Shown here: positions 1 to 11,546 of the stretch, piece by piece
Numbering within the stretch: the first letter of the stretch is position 1
Layout of the letters: each line of letters starts with the position of its first letter
Assembly: GCA_029204225.1 (NCBI GenBank)
Contig: CM055106.1
Coordinates: forward strand, 21,767,285-21,831,284
Source: Diphasiastrum complanatum
Taxonomy: Eukaryota; Streptophyta; Lycopodiopsida; Lycopodiales; Lycopodiaceae
Reading direction: 5' to 3'
Length of the DNA: 64,000 nucleotides
Made by a program: the position numbers and the translations under genes
Notes under the pieces: model-generated
Told to the model about the DNA's origin: nothing
Databases searched by the model: none
What the model saw: the letters and a program-made list of their open reading frames with translations, nothing else

Positions 1-1032
1 TGTACTTTCAGATCCAGGTTTTGTGCTTTCAAATCTTTTGGAAAGAAATTTTTTTGTTTCAAATTGGATATGGAAGGTTGCTAGTTTTTCACCATAATTT
101 GGTTCTTTTGTCTGAACTTTTTTCTTTATTTGAAAAACTTGTTTTTATTTGTATGGATGTGGTATATGGTGAAATTGGAATGGGTGTTGCAAAATTCTTT
201 TTCAAAGCAGGAAAACCTGAGGTGTTGCAAAATTCTAGGTAGCATCGGAAAAACATTCCGGGACCCCCACGTTCCAGAGCGCAGCGTTTTGGAACTCTGC
301 GTTCCGGAACTCTAGAATTCTGTCCCCCAAAAAACTGGAATTTTTTTTGTTAACAGCTCCATGTCTCCAAAAGTCTCGCAGTTGCAAAGAGACACCTACC
401 AAAATAGATCTACTGCTACCTATGAGAAAGCTTGCTCCTAGTTTGGTCATTAATAATTTTTACAAAGTTGGCATTACTATAGCAAATTGTTCTTCTGATT
501 AACGATTGTTGTTGCTCAAGGATTTGTTTAATTGCCATCTCATCAAACTAGATCTTGTTCAAATCTAAGTCATCACCCTTTCCAGCTGTATCAGGTACAA
601 CCAGATTACCGAAACTCAAAGTAGAATGTTGGAAACATATTGTTTCTTTGCGCATCCTAACGAACTTGGAAATTTCTGGTTTTTTAAGAAAACTAACTGA
701 AGGTTATGTAAATCTACTGAATGGCAGTAGACATAGTCTGTCAGAAAGCCTTGATTAATCCAAGCATTAAAAGGCGTTTTTGTAAAAACCTGAGATTACA
801 GGAAAGGCAACTGAGTTGCAAGAACTTTTTCTCTAAACTCTTGACATTCAGCTGTATCTATGTGCCTACACATTTCATTGCATGTATTTCAGTTTCAGTT
901 TAGAGTAATTAGATATGTTGTTGTCATTACTGTTTCGGAGACATTTCATACGCTCCCACTGTTACTACATACTTGACATGTACATTTACTAGTCTTATAT
1001 GCCTTTTGGTAAGACATAAAGCTTATGAAGCT

Positions 1033-1036
<4 letters not shown>

Positions 1037-1068
<32 letters not shown>
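1037..1068. repeat. (CT)16 microsatellite
   Basis: Uninterrupted CT dinucleotide run of about 16 units. It is the first of several long CT/GA tracts in the window. Confidence 0.95.
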
Positions 1069-1070
<2 letters not shown>

Positions 1071-2179
1071 GAGCACTCCCTTGGCCAATTTGTTGTTTTC
1101 TGCACACAGCAGCTCAAGCCCAAGCAGTAGATCTGTGGCCCGAGGGGAGCAAGAGAAAGAGAACCGGGGGGGACTCACTTTTCGGAAAGTTAAGTTAGAG
1201 GGTGGGAGAGATTAAACTTTCTTTTATAACAATAGTTAAGAGGTGGAGGGGGGTATGATTGGGTGGTCCAATGGACATCTGCATGGATTTGGATTTTTCA
1301 GGCAACATTTTTGAAATTGTTGTAGACCCCATAAATGCATAAAAAATAGTACCAAAATTTAATGAAATCTTGTTTTTATCGAATTGTACTAGTAAATTTT
1401 GCATTTGTCTAAATAAGGAAGCGAGAATTAACCACTGATGTAAGAAAGGTTGCATAAAGGGCAAAGTTCAAATTATTGCAAATTAGTTGACCGAGATCGA
1501 TTCGGGATGGTAATCCTAGAAGTATTGGTCAACTGGCATAAGCATTGGTTTGATAGCCTTGTATGGTGATAAGGATGCCACTGACACTATATTGTTGTAG
1601 GGCTATCCATATGGATTTTTGGACGATTAGATCACGAAGTTGAGGATCTTCTTGGAGGGAGAACCTGTGGTATGGGACACAGGAGATTCTAGAGGGAAGA
1701 TCTGATACTGATTGGTTCTATATGACAATTGTGAGGGCAGATATCTAGAGGGATGCCTGATGCCATTGGTCATAATAGGGTATTTTCTTGATTTTGAGGT
1801 ATTAGTCTAGACTCTAGAACCCTTAGGGATATCTCAAAAAATATGTATTCTTTTGATTGGGTTTATTTTGCATGCATAAACATGATGAAAATAATGTGAG
1901 AAATTTTAACTAGTTTTGCTATTTTGGTCATATTTGTATATTTGGCAATTGAGGCCAATTTTTATATTAGACTTAGAGTTTGACTTTTCAAAGTTATATT
2001 AGTCTAAAAGCATTTGAATAGACACTTTTTGAAAGTGTGGGAAAGTGTAGTACACGAGTTTTAGAAGATTCAATTTGAATGCGGAGACATTTGAATCTAG
2101 TCCACATTAATGCTAGGGTTTTTGTTATGGAGAGAAACCAAAATTATTAATGAGTCATGGATCTGCTATATATAGCTCA

Positions 2180-2760
2180 TAGAACCCACGGTTCCCAGAA
2201 GTGGAAGGAACCGTACCACGGTTCCTTGAACCGTGGTACGGTTCATCTAAATAATTAATTAATTTATTTCCCCCCAAAACCCCTCAATGCTCGTTTTTTG
2301 TCCCTCATTTCACAATTGTTGTGGTAGAGATTGAGAGAGAGGGCGCTTTGGTTTGAGAGAGAGGTCTACTCAGATTGATGAGAGAGAAGAGGGCAGGATA
2401 GAGAGAGACTGTAGCAGCCTCTGTAGAGAGAGAAAATTAGGGTTTAGTTGTAGGTGTGCTTTTTTTGGTCAATAATCAGTTTTTTTGACATTCCCTCATG
2501 CAAATAGGTCTATTTCTAGGGTCTAGGCATTTCGGATCAGAGAGAGAGATCACACTGTGTTTTTTTGAGGTCAGACCCCAACCGTATGTGGCGGGCTCTA
2601 TATGATGAGATTATATACAGAGCATCTCACTTGGTTTCCAGATGGATGGCTAGTTGATGTGCTATACGGTTCATTACGGTTCCAGGTTAAATTTTTAGAG
2701 AACTGTATGGTTCACTGTACGGTTCTCAGAATCGTGGTGAATCGTACACGGTTCATTAAT
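2180..2760. repeat. GAACCGT cluster with a perfect 17-bp hairpin
   Basis: GAACCGT/ACGGTTC words recur on both strands. At 2208-2244 two perfectly complementary 17-bp arms (GAACCGTACCACGGTTC and its reverse complement) are separated by CTT, a strong potential stem-loop. Further copies at 2660-2760 are looser. It could be a transposon terminal or subterminal repeat; no matching partner terminus was found. Confidence 0.7.
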
Positions 2761-3254
2761 TCTATGATATAGCTGTACACTTGTGTGAACAAACACATTC
2801 TCTCTCTCTTATCTCACTTCATGCTTATATATGAGTTCTCTTGGGTTCATTTATCCATTGGTGCACTATATTTGTCATATCTTGCAATCTTGTGTGTAGT
2901 ACGGACAACAAATTCATCATATCATATGTTTGATGCTTGATCAGGTTCTTATTGTGTTTGCATCTCTTTCATAGAGTAGATGTTGATTTTTCTACATTGG
3001 CAACATTGGTAGAGTTGATCTCTTTTTAACCAAAGATCAGGTTATGGATTTGGATCGTAATTGATCTCAAACTCTTCACAAAAAACATAGGCATATTGAT
3101 GGTATTGTCGAGAGAGTACAAATACTCATAAGCTAATAAGCTATCTTTGTTAAAATTCGGCTTATTAACTTAGGAAGATTTAGAATTGGATTGAATGTGG
3201 TGTTACGTGTGTTCATTGATTCTTTTTCAGCGTGTTTATTCCTCAGATCATTTA

Positions 3255-3267
3255 CAGTTGGGCACCA
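3255..3267 (-). other. Possible primer-binding site (lower copy)
   Basis: The minus strand reads TGGTGCCCAACTG just after the LTR end (TTAACA plus 5 nt). The upper copy at 6689-6700 has the same word with C for the first T. The TGG start fits binding of a tRNA 3' CCA end. The tRNA species was not identified. Confidence 0.4.
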
Positions 3268-3272
3268 TTTCT

Positions 3273-4343
3273 TGTTAAGGTTTCTTATTGTCTGTTAGCA
3301 GACCCTGCAAATGGTTCTTGGCAATTATAGTCTTGGTTAATGTTCAGCCAGGCAGCAAGATTGGGCATTGTAGTATAGTTTATCCAGCTTATTAGTGGAT
3401 TCACGGTTATCGTTCTCTCTTGAAACGCACTCACATGAAATGAAAATGCAAGCCACGATGCTCAACAAGGATCAGAATGCAGCTCGGTTGAACACCTATC
3501 AGATGCTTACTTCTACTTGCTGTAAAAACGAATTGGAAACAGATCCTAGAAACTGCAATTAATCTACATGCAACCAAATTCAAGAACAAGAAACAAGAAA
3601 GCCAAAAGACAGCATTATGAAGTTCAAGGATCAAGAAACACTCCTTTCTTGATTCTTGGACAACCCAAGAACATCAAGAACTGAAATGTAAGAGAATCTG
3701 CAAGATTTTTGCCACAATTTCAGCCTATTTAGTTTACTTGAATGCTGATTCTACACTATTCCACAATGCAAGAAAGCTAATCCACTCTAATCCACAATGC
3801 ATAAAGAAGAAAGCAAGAAATCAATCTAATCCACATCCACACATAAAGAATGAAAGTGCAAGATCATAAAAAGCATCACACAAGAAGCCACTATGATCAA
3901 GGAACTCAAGAATTGCCAATACTCGTGGAGGATCTTCTATTCAATATCAAGAGTACAGCCAATTACATGTAAAGCTCCCTCACAAGAGCGGGCACCTCTT
4001 AAATAAACAAGAGGGCTGCCTTTGTGGAGCCCAAGTACCAATTCCACAATTTTCCAAATTACATGTGGAATTAGCTTCTCCACTAGAGGTCACCATCAAA
4101 AGGTGGCTCACAATTTAATCAAGGGGGATCTACTTGCATTTATTACAAATGCCTACAAATACTAGCTCCTACATGGTCATTCCATCACTTGGGATTCACC
4201 ATGAGGCTCACATAACTTTTCACTGTTGTCCTACGCATTTCTCGGCTCTCATACTCGGCTCTCATTCTTCATCTGTCTCTTCTTAAAAGACCTCCTTGGT
4301 CTAAGGTGAGAGGTGCTCGTGGATTCATTAGAATCAGCCAACA
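3273..4343 (-). repeat. LTR, lower copy (~1.07 kb)
   Basis: Direct repeat of 6707-7731. It begins TGTTGG and ends AACA on the minus strand, satisfying TG...CA. A purine tract lies immediately upstream on that strand. It differs from the upper copy by many substitutions and short indels, so it is not recent. Confidence 0.55.
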
Positions 4344-4508
4344 ACATCCTCCCCTAATCTGTTGAAGGACCCACTGCAACACATATTGAATGATGTCGCT
4401 TTCGCTTCTGCATTGGCACTTGGAAAAGCGTAGATCTTCGTTCGCTTGTGTAAAACCAAGTGTTTATTTTCCGCAAAATTGTCTCGCAAAATTGAGATCT
4501 CCCAACGG

Positions 4509-4890
4509 GTTCGAGAAAGTGCGAATTATTGCCAATCCATGGCATTCCTCATGAATCAGGAATGTTTTTGGGACCGAGGACTAGAGCCAATAAGAATCAA
4601 CCCCAGCGTAGCCCTGCAGTCAGAGGACGACCACCGGATGATGGCCCGCGACTCTATAATAGAGCGGCGTTTATGTCCTCACAATTATGTCTTAATGATT
4701 GAAAGACTGGCAGAAGTTTGGGTTTGTTAAAGGGGTGCTTCATTATTTGGGGCCACTACAACTTGGAAATAAGCTACGGTTCCAAATATTTGAAGCCCTG
4801 GAAACACAAATGAGTACGAGAAAGCAGTCCATGAAGCGACAAGGAGAGCAGGACACACATGCTATTCTCAAGCGGGCTGGATTGTGGTCC
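4509..4890 (+). repeat. Inverted copy of the element's internal region
   Basis: This ~380 bp segment is the reverse complement of 7898-8263. The direct repeat stops abruptly at the word CCCAACGG, after which the two copies continue in opposite orientation. Coding sequence that runs on the minus strand in the upper copy therefore runs on the plus strand here; both encode VRESA..YC and NQECFWDRGLEPIRIN. One of the copies has suffered an internal inversion. Confidence 0.75.
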
Positions 4891-4940
4891 AGGTCTTCTC
4901 TTCCACCTCTCATAGTTCGAGGGTATTTCTTCTTGAATTT

Positions 4941-5996
4941 TTACGACTCACGGGTATCGGCCATCTTGGGTCTTGGCTCGATCGGTTGGGTTGCCTTTAG
5001 CTTTTGTTGAGGCTTCGCCAGATAGTCATCCAGTGCCTTGGGCGCCTTTATCTGCTTTTCTAGCCCTTTCACTGGTTGAGGGCTCAACTTCACTTGCGTT
5101 GAAACCTGCAGGTTGCGGTGAAAACCTTCGAGGATCTGCTTGCTCATCCTGGGGGTAATCAAATTCTCCGGTGTCAGCATTGGTCTGATCAGGTGAGGAT
5201 GGCATGAACTTGGTGGGTTGACCAGGGATAGGATTCTCGATGAGATTATACGCGGCATCGGGAGAGCTAAGTTACTTAATGAACTCATCTCGCCGGGCTT
5301 TGTACGTCTCAGAAGGTCCTTGGTGTGGTCTCAATGGTCGACTTAGATGCGGATGGGGGAGTGATGGCTGGGGAATGGGGTGTGTGGGCACGAAGGCTTG
5401 GGAAAACTCAAACATTGCAAAGCGGGAAGTTCTTTAGTTAGGTGGAGGGGCTGAGAGACTTCCAGACGGCTTCGGTTTCCTTTCCGTTCGATCCCGTACT
5501 TCCATCTGGGAGGTAATATGAATCGAAAGGATCTGTCAGTGTGGTTATAAGAGGCATATGCAATATGCATTACAAACGGGCTCTGATAGCCACTCAAGGG
5601 AGGGATGTGGAACTCGATGTGTGTCAGGAACTGATGGGCCTCCTGGTACCAAGTGTTCATCTCAGAGATATCGAGAGTGCCCATGTTGATCTCAATTTTA
5701 TCTGAATCAAGATCATCAAAACCGGAAGAGTTATGGGACAACATGTTTTGTTTTGCTGATCGTTTTGTTGCAGACTCGGTTCGGTCCAGAGAGGATGCAG
5801 AGGTTCTAGGTTTGGCTCGGTCGAGACTGGAAGCAGATGACTGAGGCTCGGTCGAGATCTGACTGAATGATCTAAAATTCGGCTCGGTCAAGATTGGAAG
5901 CAAAGGACTCGGTCGAGATCTGCTAACACAAGGACTGAGACTTGGCTCAGTCGAGATTGGAAGCAGAGGACTCGGTCCGGTCGAATTCTGAAGCAA
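4941..5996 (-). pseudogene. Unrecognised ORF of the LTR element, frameshifted
   Basis: Two consecutive minus-strand open frames (5996 to 5343, 217 codons; 5288 to 4941, 115 codons) probably form one broken coding region between the LTRs. The N-terminal part is low complexity, with repeated STEPS/SSLDR-type words arising from a CTCGGTC repeat in the DNA. The middle is better folded-looking (FDDLDSDKIEINMGTLDISE; FVMHIAYASYNHTDRSFRFI). There is no zinc knuckle, protease or RT motif, so a gag-like role is only a guess from its position. The segment at 4509-4890, inverted relative to it, interrupts its 3' continuation. Confidence 0.35.
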
Positions 5997-6688
5997 TTAG
6001 GAAAAAAGGTTGGAAAAAGTTTTGTTAGATAACTGCTCGTTGCAAGAAAAAATTGGATGTTTGATTGAACTTGGCTATTTTGGAAGCATAGATTTCCATC
6101 TCAATAGTAAACTAGAGCTCTAGTGTCGGCTCTAGCAACCGGTTCCAACAATACTATCCCTCAGCATGTCATTTTGCAAAAGATGTGACGATTTTTTTGA
6201 ACGTACCAGACTCGCGGCACATTAGGTTTTCCTGCTTTTCTCAGAAATGGATGATGGTGGCGCTCTGGTTCAGTGGTGGATGATTGCAGATGGTTTTCAA
6301 GTATGTGAGAACCAGAGGACTCGGCTCGGTCCAGATCAAGTGTGAGGACTCGGCCAGTGGTGGAAGTTCAAGACTCCGGCGAGGACAAAATTAGAGAGTC
6401 GGTCGAGATCTAACCTGAGGGCTCAGTCAAGATGTAACCTGAGGGCTTGGTCAAATCCGGGAGTGTGAACTTTCAAGAAGTGGTGTGGGCTTGAATAGAA
6501 GGATATGGCAGTGGTTGAGATGGATGAAAGGAAACGAGCAGATAGGTGTGGATGGATAGAGCAGGCGTGGAGATCAAAATCAAAACGTCTGAAACTCTTC
6601 AGATCCGTGGACAGTTTTGGACAGTGATTGCAGGGATCTGAGTTTTCGCGATAGTTGAATACAGAGATAGCTATTTTCAGATCATTTA

Positions 6689-6700
6689 CAGTTGGGCACC
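6689..6700 (-). other. Possible primer-binding site (upper copy)
   Basis: The minus strand reads GGTGCCCAACTG directly after the upper LTR, matching the lower copy at 3255-3267. Confidence 0.35.
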
Positions 6701-6706
6701 GTTTCT

Positions 6707-7731
6707 TGTTAAGGTTTCTTACTGTATGTTACCAGACTCTGCAGATGGTTCTTGGCAATTACAGTCTTGGTTAACGTTCAGCTAGGCAGCAAGATTGGGC
6801 TTTGAATTATAGTTTATCCAGCCTGAAACCCACTCACATGAAATGAAAATGCAAGCCACGATGCTCAACAAGGATCAGAGTGCAGCTCAGTTGAACACCT
6901 ATCAGAATGCCTACATCTACTTGCTGTAAAAACGAATTGGAAACAGATCCTAGAAACTGCAATTAATCTACATGCAACCACAATTCAAGAACAAGAGACA
7001 AGAAAGCTAAAAGACAACATTATGAATGTTCAAAGATCAAGAAGCACTCATTTCTTGATTCTTGGACAGCCCAAGAACATCAAGAGCTGAAATGTAAGAG
7101 AATCTGCAAGATCTATGCCATAATTTCAGCCTACTTAGTTTACTTGAATGCTGATTCTACACTATTCCACAATGCAAGAAAGCTAATCCACTCTAATCCA
7201 CAATGCATAAAGAAGAAAGCAAGAAATCAATCTAATCCACATCCACACATAGAGAATGGAAGTGCAAGATCATAAAAAGCATCACACGGAGCTCAAGAAT
7301 TGCCAATACTCGTGGGGGATCTTCTATAAAATATCAAGAGTAAAGCCAATTACATGTAAAGCTCCCTCACAAGAGAGGGGACCTCTTAAATAAGCAAGAG
7401 GGCTGCCTATGTGGAGCCCAAGTGGCAATTCCACAATTTTACAAATTACATGTGGAATTAGCTTCTCCACTAGAGGTCACCATCAAAAGGTGCTTCACTC
7501 TAATTTAATTAAGGGGGGTCTATTTGCATTTATTACAAATGCCTACAAATACTAGCTCCTACATGGTCATTCCATCACTTGGGAATAACTTTTCACTGTT
7601 GTCCTAGCTAGCATTTGTTGGCTCTCATTCTTCATCCATCTCTTCTTCAGAGACCTCCTCGGTCTAAGGTGAGAGGTGCTCCTGGATAGCTCTAGCCTCG
7701 TATCTCGGGGATTCATTAGAATCAGCCAACA
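6707..7731 (-). repeat. LTR, upper copy (~1.03 kb)
   Basis: Partner of the repeat at 3273-4343, same orientation. Above it on the plus strand lies the polypyrimidine complement of the purine tract (CATCCTCCCCTAATC), as expected at an internal-to-LTR junction. Since this is the 5' LTR of the central element, that junction shows another copy once stood upstream. Confidence 0.55.
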
Positions 7732-8521
7732 TCATCCTCCCCTAATCTTTTGTAGTACCCACTGCTACACATATTGAATGATGTCGCTTTCGCTTCCGCA
7801 TTGGCACTTGGAAAAGCGTAGATCTTTGTTCGCTTGCGTAAAACCAAGTGTTTATTTTCCGCAAAATTGTCTCGCAAAATTGAGATCTCCCAACGGCCCT
7901 TTACAATCCAGCCCGCTTGAGAACCTCCTGTGTGTCTTGACTGCTTTCTCGTACTCATTTGTTTTTCTAAGGCTTCGAATATCTGGAACCGTAGCTTATT
8001 TTCAAGTTGCAGTGGCCCCAAATAATGAAGCACCCCTTTAACAAACCCGAACTTCTGTCAGTCTTCAATCATTAGGACATATTGTGAGGACATAAACGCC
8101 ACTCTATAATAGAGTCACGGGCCATCATCTGATGGTTGTTCTCTGACTGCAGGGCTATGTTGGGGTTGATTCTTATTGGCTCTAAGCCTCGGTCCCAAAA
8201 ACATTCCTGATTCATGAGGAATGCCATGGATCGGCAATAATCCGCACTTTCTCGAACGCATATGTTAGCTTTGTGGCCAAAGTCTAGTAGTTGTAGCCTC
8301 AAATCGTCGAACATTGAGCTTTCTGAGCTTCCTGGAACCACTGGCCAATTGATGGCTTCGTCTCTTGGCTCCTCCGTTGGCCATGGATCTCTTCTCTTGA
8401 TGGGCATGTAAAAAGGATCAATCCTTTTCCAAGCAGGTGTGTCTTTCAGGACCTTGCTTCTCCATTCTGGCTGTGGCTGCAAGGCAGCAAGAAATGCTTG
8501 CAAAAAAGGCACCCTGTTCAT
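7722..8521 (-). pseudogene. Unrecognised 3' ORF of the LTR element
   Basis: Minus-strand frame from ATG at 8521 to 8072 (149 codons), continuing after stops and a frameshift in the frame 8033 to 7722. It starts MNRVPFLQAFLAAL and contains TPAWKRIDPFYMPIKRRDPW and VRESADYCRSMAFLMNQECF. The composition is protein-like and parts are conserved in the inverted copy at 4509-4890 (sense changes plus a few indels), which supports a real ancestral protein. It lies just upstream of the purine tract, so it would be the last ORF of the element. I do not recognise the family. Confidence 0.4.
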
Positions 8522-8560
8522 GGATGTTACATTACTTACATATGAAGAAACTGTTTTTAT

Positions 8561-11464
8561 TAATCTGAGGCTTAAATGTCATAATCAACATGTAAATGAA
8601 ACTGGTGGATGCAAGAATATGCGTTAATGATCCAATGCCAAATATTCTCATATCTTCTAATATTGTCCATAAAAAATCACAAAACCTGCAATTTGTCTTG
8701 CAAGTGAAGAAAGAAATGAAAACAAAAGCTTATTACAAACTGGAAAATTAGTGTTAATTCCTCTCAAATCATTGGCTGTCTCCAGTTCGAGTAAATTTGT
8801 GAAAATCTTTAGAAGAATTCACTCTGAAACATAAAATTTGGCCGTAATCTGCCCTCTTTGCAAATACCAAGAACCATTAAATGTCAAACAATTTATTGTT
8901 TCTTGCACAAATACGATGGCAAAACCTGTTCAAATTGATAGCAATACCAACTTCAGACTTCTGGTTTAGGAACGAGTCACCGTATGGGGCCTTGTTATAC
9001 TATAGAAATTGCCTCCATGTTGATTGAGATTTCACTGCTAAAAGTTGCTATAACCCGTGAACTTCTTGTTTTTTATTTTGCACTGAAAAACTTCATAAAT
9101 TTCACAAATTTCCCATGGAATTAATGCAAGAAGAAATATTCCATGGCATCATGTATTTTTTATGACCTTATAGATTGTAATGCCATATCTTTCCTACTCT
9201 TTCCAGATTAAAGAACCTTACGAACAATGAAGAAGGCCCTTCAGAAGTGAGGAGCATATGAATTTTTTAATTCTGTCTAGGCAAGCACTTTAAATTGGCG
9301 AAATCCTCTTCTAAGCTTTGACACCAGTTGTTGGTCACTCTCTAAGCTGTGATGGGTTTGACACAGATTAGATGTATTAATAGCATGCTAATTTGATATC
9401 ATGTTAGAAGTCAAGCAAGCTTTAAGAACATGTTCAAAATCTGAACGAGAGACATATTTGCTCTGATGCCATGCTGGAAAGTTCACATGCTCAAGTAATA
9501 CTGAACATTAAGGAAAAAATCTGACAGACAGAGTAACACAAAATCACAAGTTCATATTCACAAGGTACATGATGGAGAGAACCACACATGTGGCATGTGG
9601 ATCAGTAGAGCAGTAAAACGTATGACATGCCTCCCATATGAATGCACATGCCTCACGGTAGAATCTCCACACATACCACCATCATCAACATCTATAAATA
9701 GCAAGAGAGAGACTCAATGTTGGGTATTTATGCTCAACTAGGGCCCCCAAGGTAACGAACATATTTGTGGGAAAATTAGGCTCCTCCACTGACCTAGGAC
9801 TGTAGCACGCTGCGTTTTGGTCCCATTTGCATTCTGCACTTTACTGGAACTTTATCACTGAAGTATTGGGACACCAAAACAACATAACATGATAAAATCA
9901 CATTGCATAGACACAATGTGGTACACTATAACTTAATGGGTATTCTTGTTTCAGCAAGCTGCTCAAATTGTAATAGCCAGTCATGGGACTGAAGAACTTC
10001 CCACCAATCCAAGGCCCTCTTGTGATTAAACTCTAGCTACTTCATCATCTCCTTTCAAAGTACTTGACCCTTCGGGCACCAAAGCCCTTGCTTAGCTGAT
10101 AGCTTGCTTATAGCTCTAGCAGCTTTCTGGCTAGCTGTTGGTCCTTTCAGTCTCCCTTGGTTTCTGTTGCTTTTGCTTCCGTGGTTCTGACCTGTTTCCA
10201 TGGTTTGCAATGCTTGCTTCCATAGTTCTGTTGCGGATTTCCAGCAGGGTCGGGGGATTTGAACCATGCTTCTGTAGGGGATATGCAGAAGGATCGGGAT
10301 TTTCTGTTCTGGAAATTCGGAACTATGGATCTAGATCTGGAAGTCCTCTAAGGAACTAAATGGAAGTCACGGATCTCGATACTTAGTCCCAATCCATTGG
10401 TTCTAGATCTCCGTAAAGGAACAGGATCTAGATCTTCAAAATTTGCAATGGAAGTAAGAAGACAGATGCATCATGCATGTCAAATTTCAAATTTTCAAAG
10501 TCATTAATGAGTATCACGGCATTGAGTCTAGTCTTCAAATTTTAAATTAGTTAAGCTAATATTAAACTCTAAGCAGACTGTATTTATTTCAAAGTTCAGA
10601 CTCCAACCAGCAACTCAAGTCTCAAAACTTGAACATTCAAATTTCAGGCCACAGTTTCCAGCCAAATTTCAGGTATGTGGTCTGATGGAACATTCGCTTA
10701 CCTAGCCTATTCCTAGCAATAGTTTCATGTCAAATGTGGATGTGAATGACTTGGAACTGTTGACTTGAAAGTGCATGACCATTGACAAGAGAACAAGTTT
10801 CCAATCAAGCAGAAAGACTCAAATTGCGATTTCAGTCTGATTATTCATTTAAAATTTAGCAAATTTTGAGCGTGTTGAGTTTTTAGCTAAGAGATTGTAA
10901 TTCAAGTTTTTTAGTGAAAGAATGGTTAATTCAAGTTTACGTGCCTTGTATGTTGCATCCATCTTATGCTTTTGGCATTAGGTCAACATTGTTCTCCTTT
11001 AGTGCATGCCCGTTTTATTACATATTCCAACCCATGTTAGAATACTTGTGTAGTTGTTCTAGATCGTGTTGACTTTGGTAACTTGTGATAGAACGATCTT
11101 AATGTCTTTGATCATGGGAAGAAACTATCCTCTAGATTTGTGTGAACACAGCTACGCATTTGGTAGAGATGAAGTTATATACATTTGGGTATTTTTATGA
11201 ATCAGAATAAATTGATAAAAGGTGCAGCCAGAGTTTGGCATCATTAACATGATTTTCTTTTGCTGATATTACTTTAAACATTTCTGATTCAATCAAATAG
11301 GAAGTGATCTATTCTTAAATTTGTGATTTTCGTCATCTTATTATTCCAGTGCTGTTGTAGACCAGCTAATAATTTGATTTGATTGTTTTGTTACTCCTTA
11401 AAATGAAGTGATTTAATCTGAATTATATAGGTTTCTTTTTTGTTGTATTCTGTTGCTTTTTTAG
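8561..11464. other. No gene recognised; possible decayed LTR junction
   Basis: AT-rich DNA without convincing coding sequence. At 9460-9471 the plus strand reads GCTCTGATGCCA, the reverse complement of a one-mismatch version of the initiator-Met primer site TGGTATCAGAGC, followed by TGCTGGAAAG. This could be the LTR/PBS junction of a minus-strand copia remnant. Text around 10080-10440 repeats words such as AGATCTAGATC and CTTCCATGG but has no recognisable domain. Confidence 0.35.
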
Positions 11465-11546
11465 GCGAGCTAATGGAACTTCCCCAATTACATGTTTACG
11501 CACTGCTGCTCATCAGCTACTAGAATCTTTCAAGTCCTCTCTCGAG
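11465..11546 (+). CDS. Possible single internal exon, unknown gene
   Basis: An 82-bp open segment is preceded by a pyrimidine tract ending TTTTTTAG and followed by GTACAAGT. After one leading base it encodes 27 codons (RANGTSPITCLRTAAH...LESFKSSLE) and ends on a codon boundary. Composition is less AT-biased than the flanks. No neighbouring exons were recognised within several kb, so this is either one exon of a gene with very large introns, a captured exon, or chance. The protein family is not recognised. Confidence 0.35.

Larger units (their letters stand above)
1..3243. other. No gene recognised; AT-rich non-coding DNA
   Basis: No reading frame here has recognisable protein features; all open frames are short and lack family motifs. 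The stretch holds a (CT)n tract, purine-rich GAGAGA segments near 2320-2560 and a cluster of GAACCGT words (entered separately). Around 250-330 there are short repeated GTTCCAGAGC/GGAACTCTGC words on both strands. It may be decayed transposon sequence, but I see no termini. Confidence 0.5.
3244..8560 (-). mobile_element. Tandem non-autonomous LTR-retrotransposon block
   Basis: Two long direct repeats (3244-4508 and 6678-7897) behave as LTRs plus flanking internal sequence of a minus-strand element. On the minus strand each LTR starts TGTTGGCTGATT after a purine tract (GATTAGGGGAGGATG) and ends ...TTAACA, followed shortly by TGGTGCCCAACTG, or CGGTGCCCAACTG in the second copy, a possible primer-binding site. 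Homology runs past both LTRs: internal 3' sequence lies above the upper LTR (7732-8560) and a PBS lies below the lower one. That is the order internal-LTR-internal-LTR-PBS, as left by unequal recombination of tandem copies. No RT, integrase or protease motif is visible, so the element would depend on others. Confidence 0.6.
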
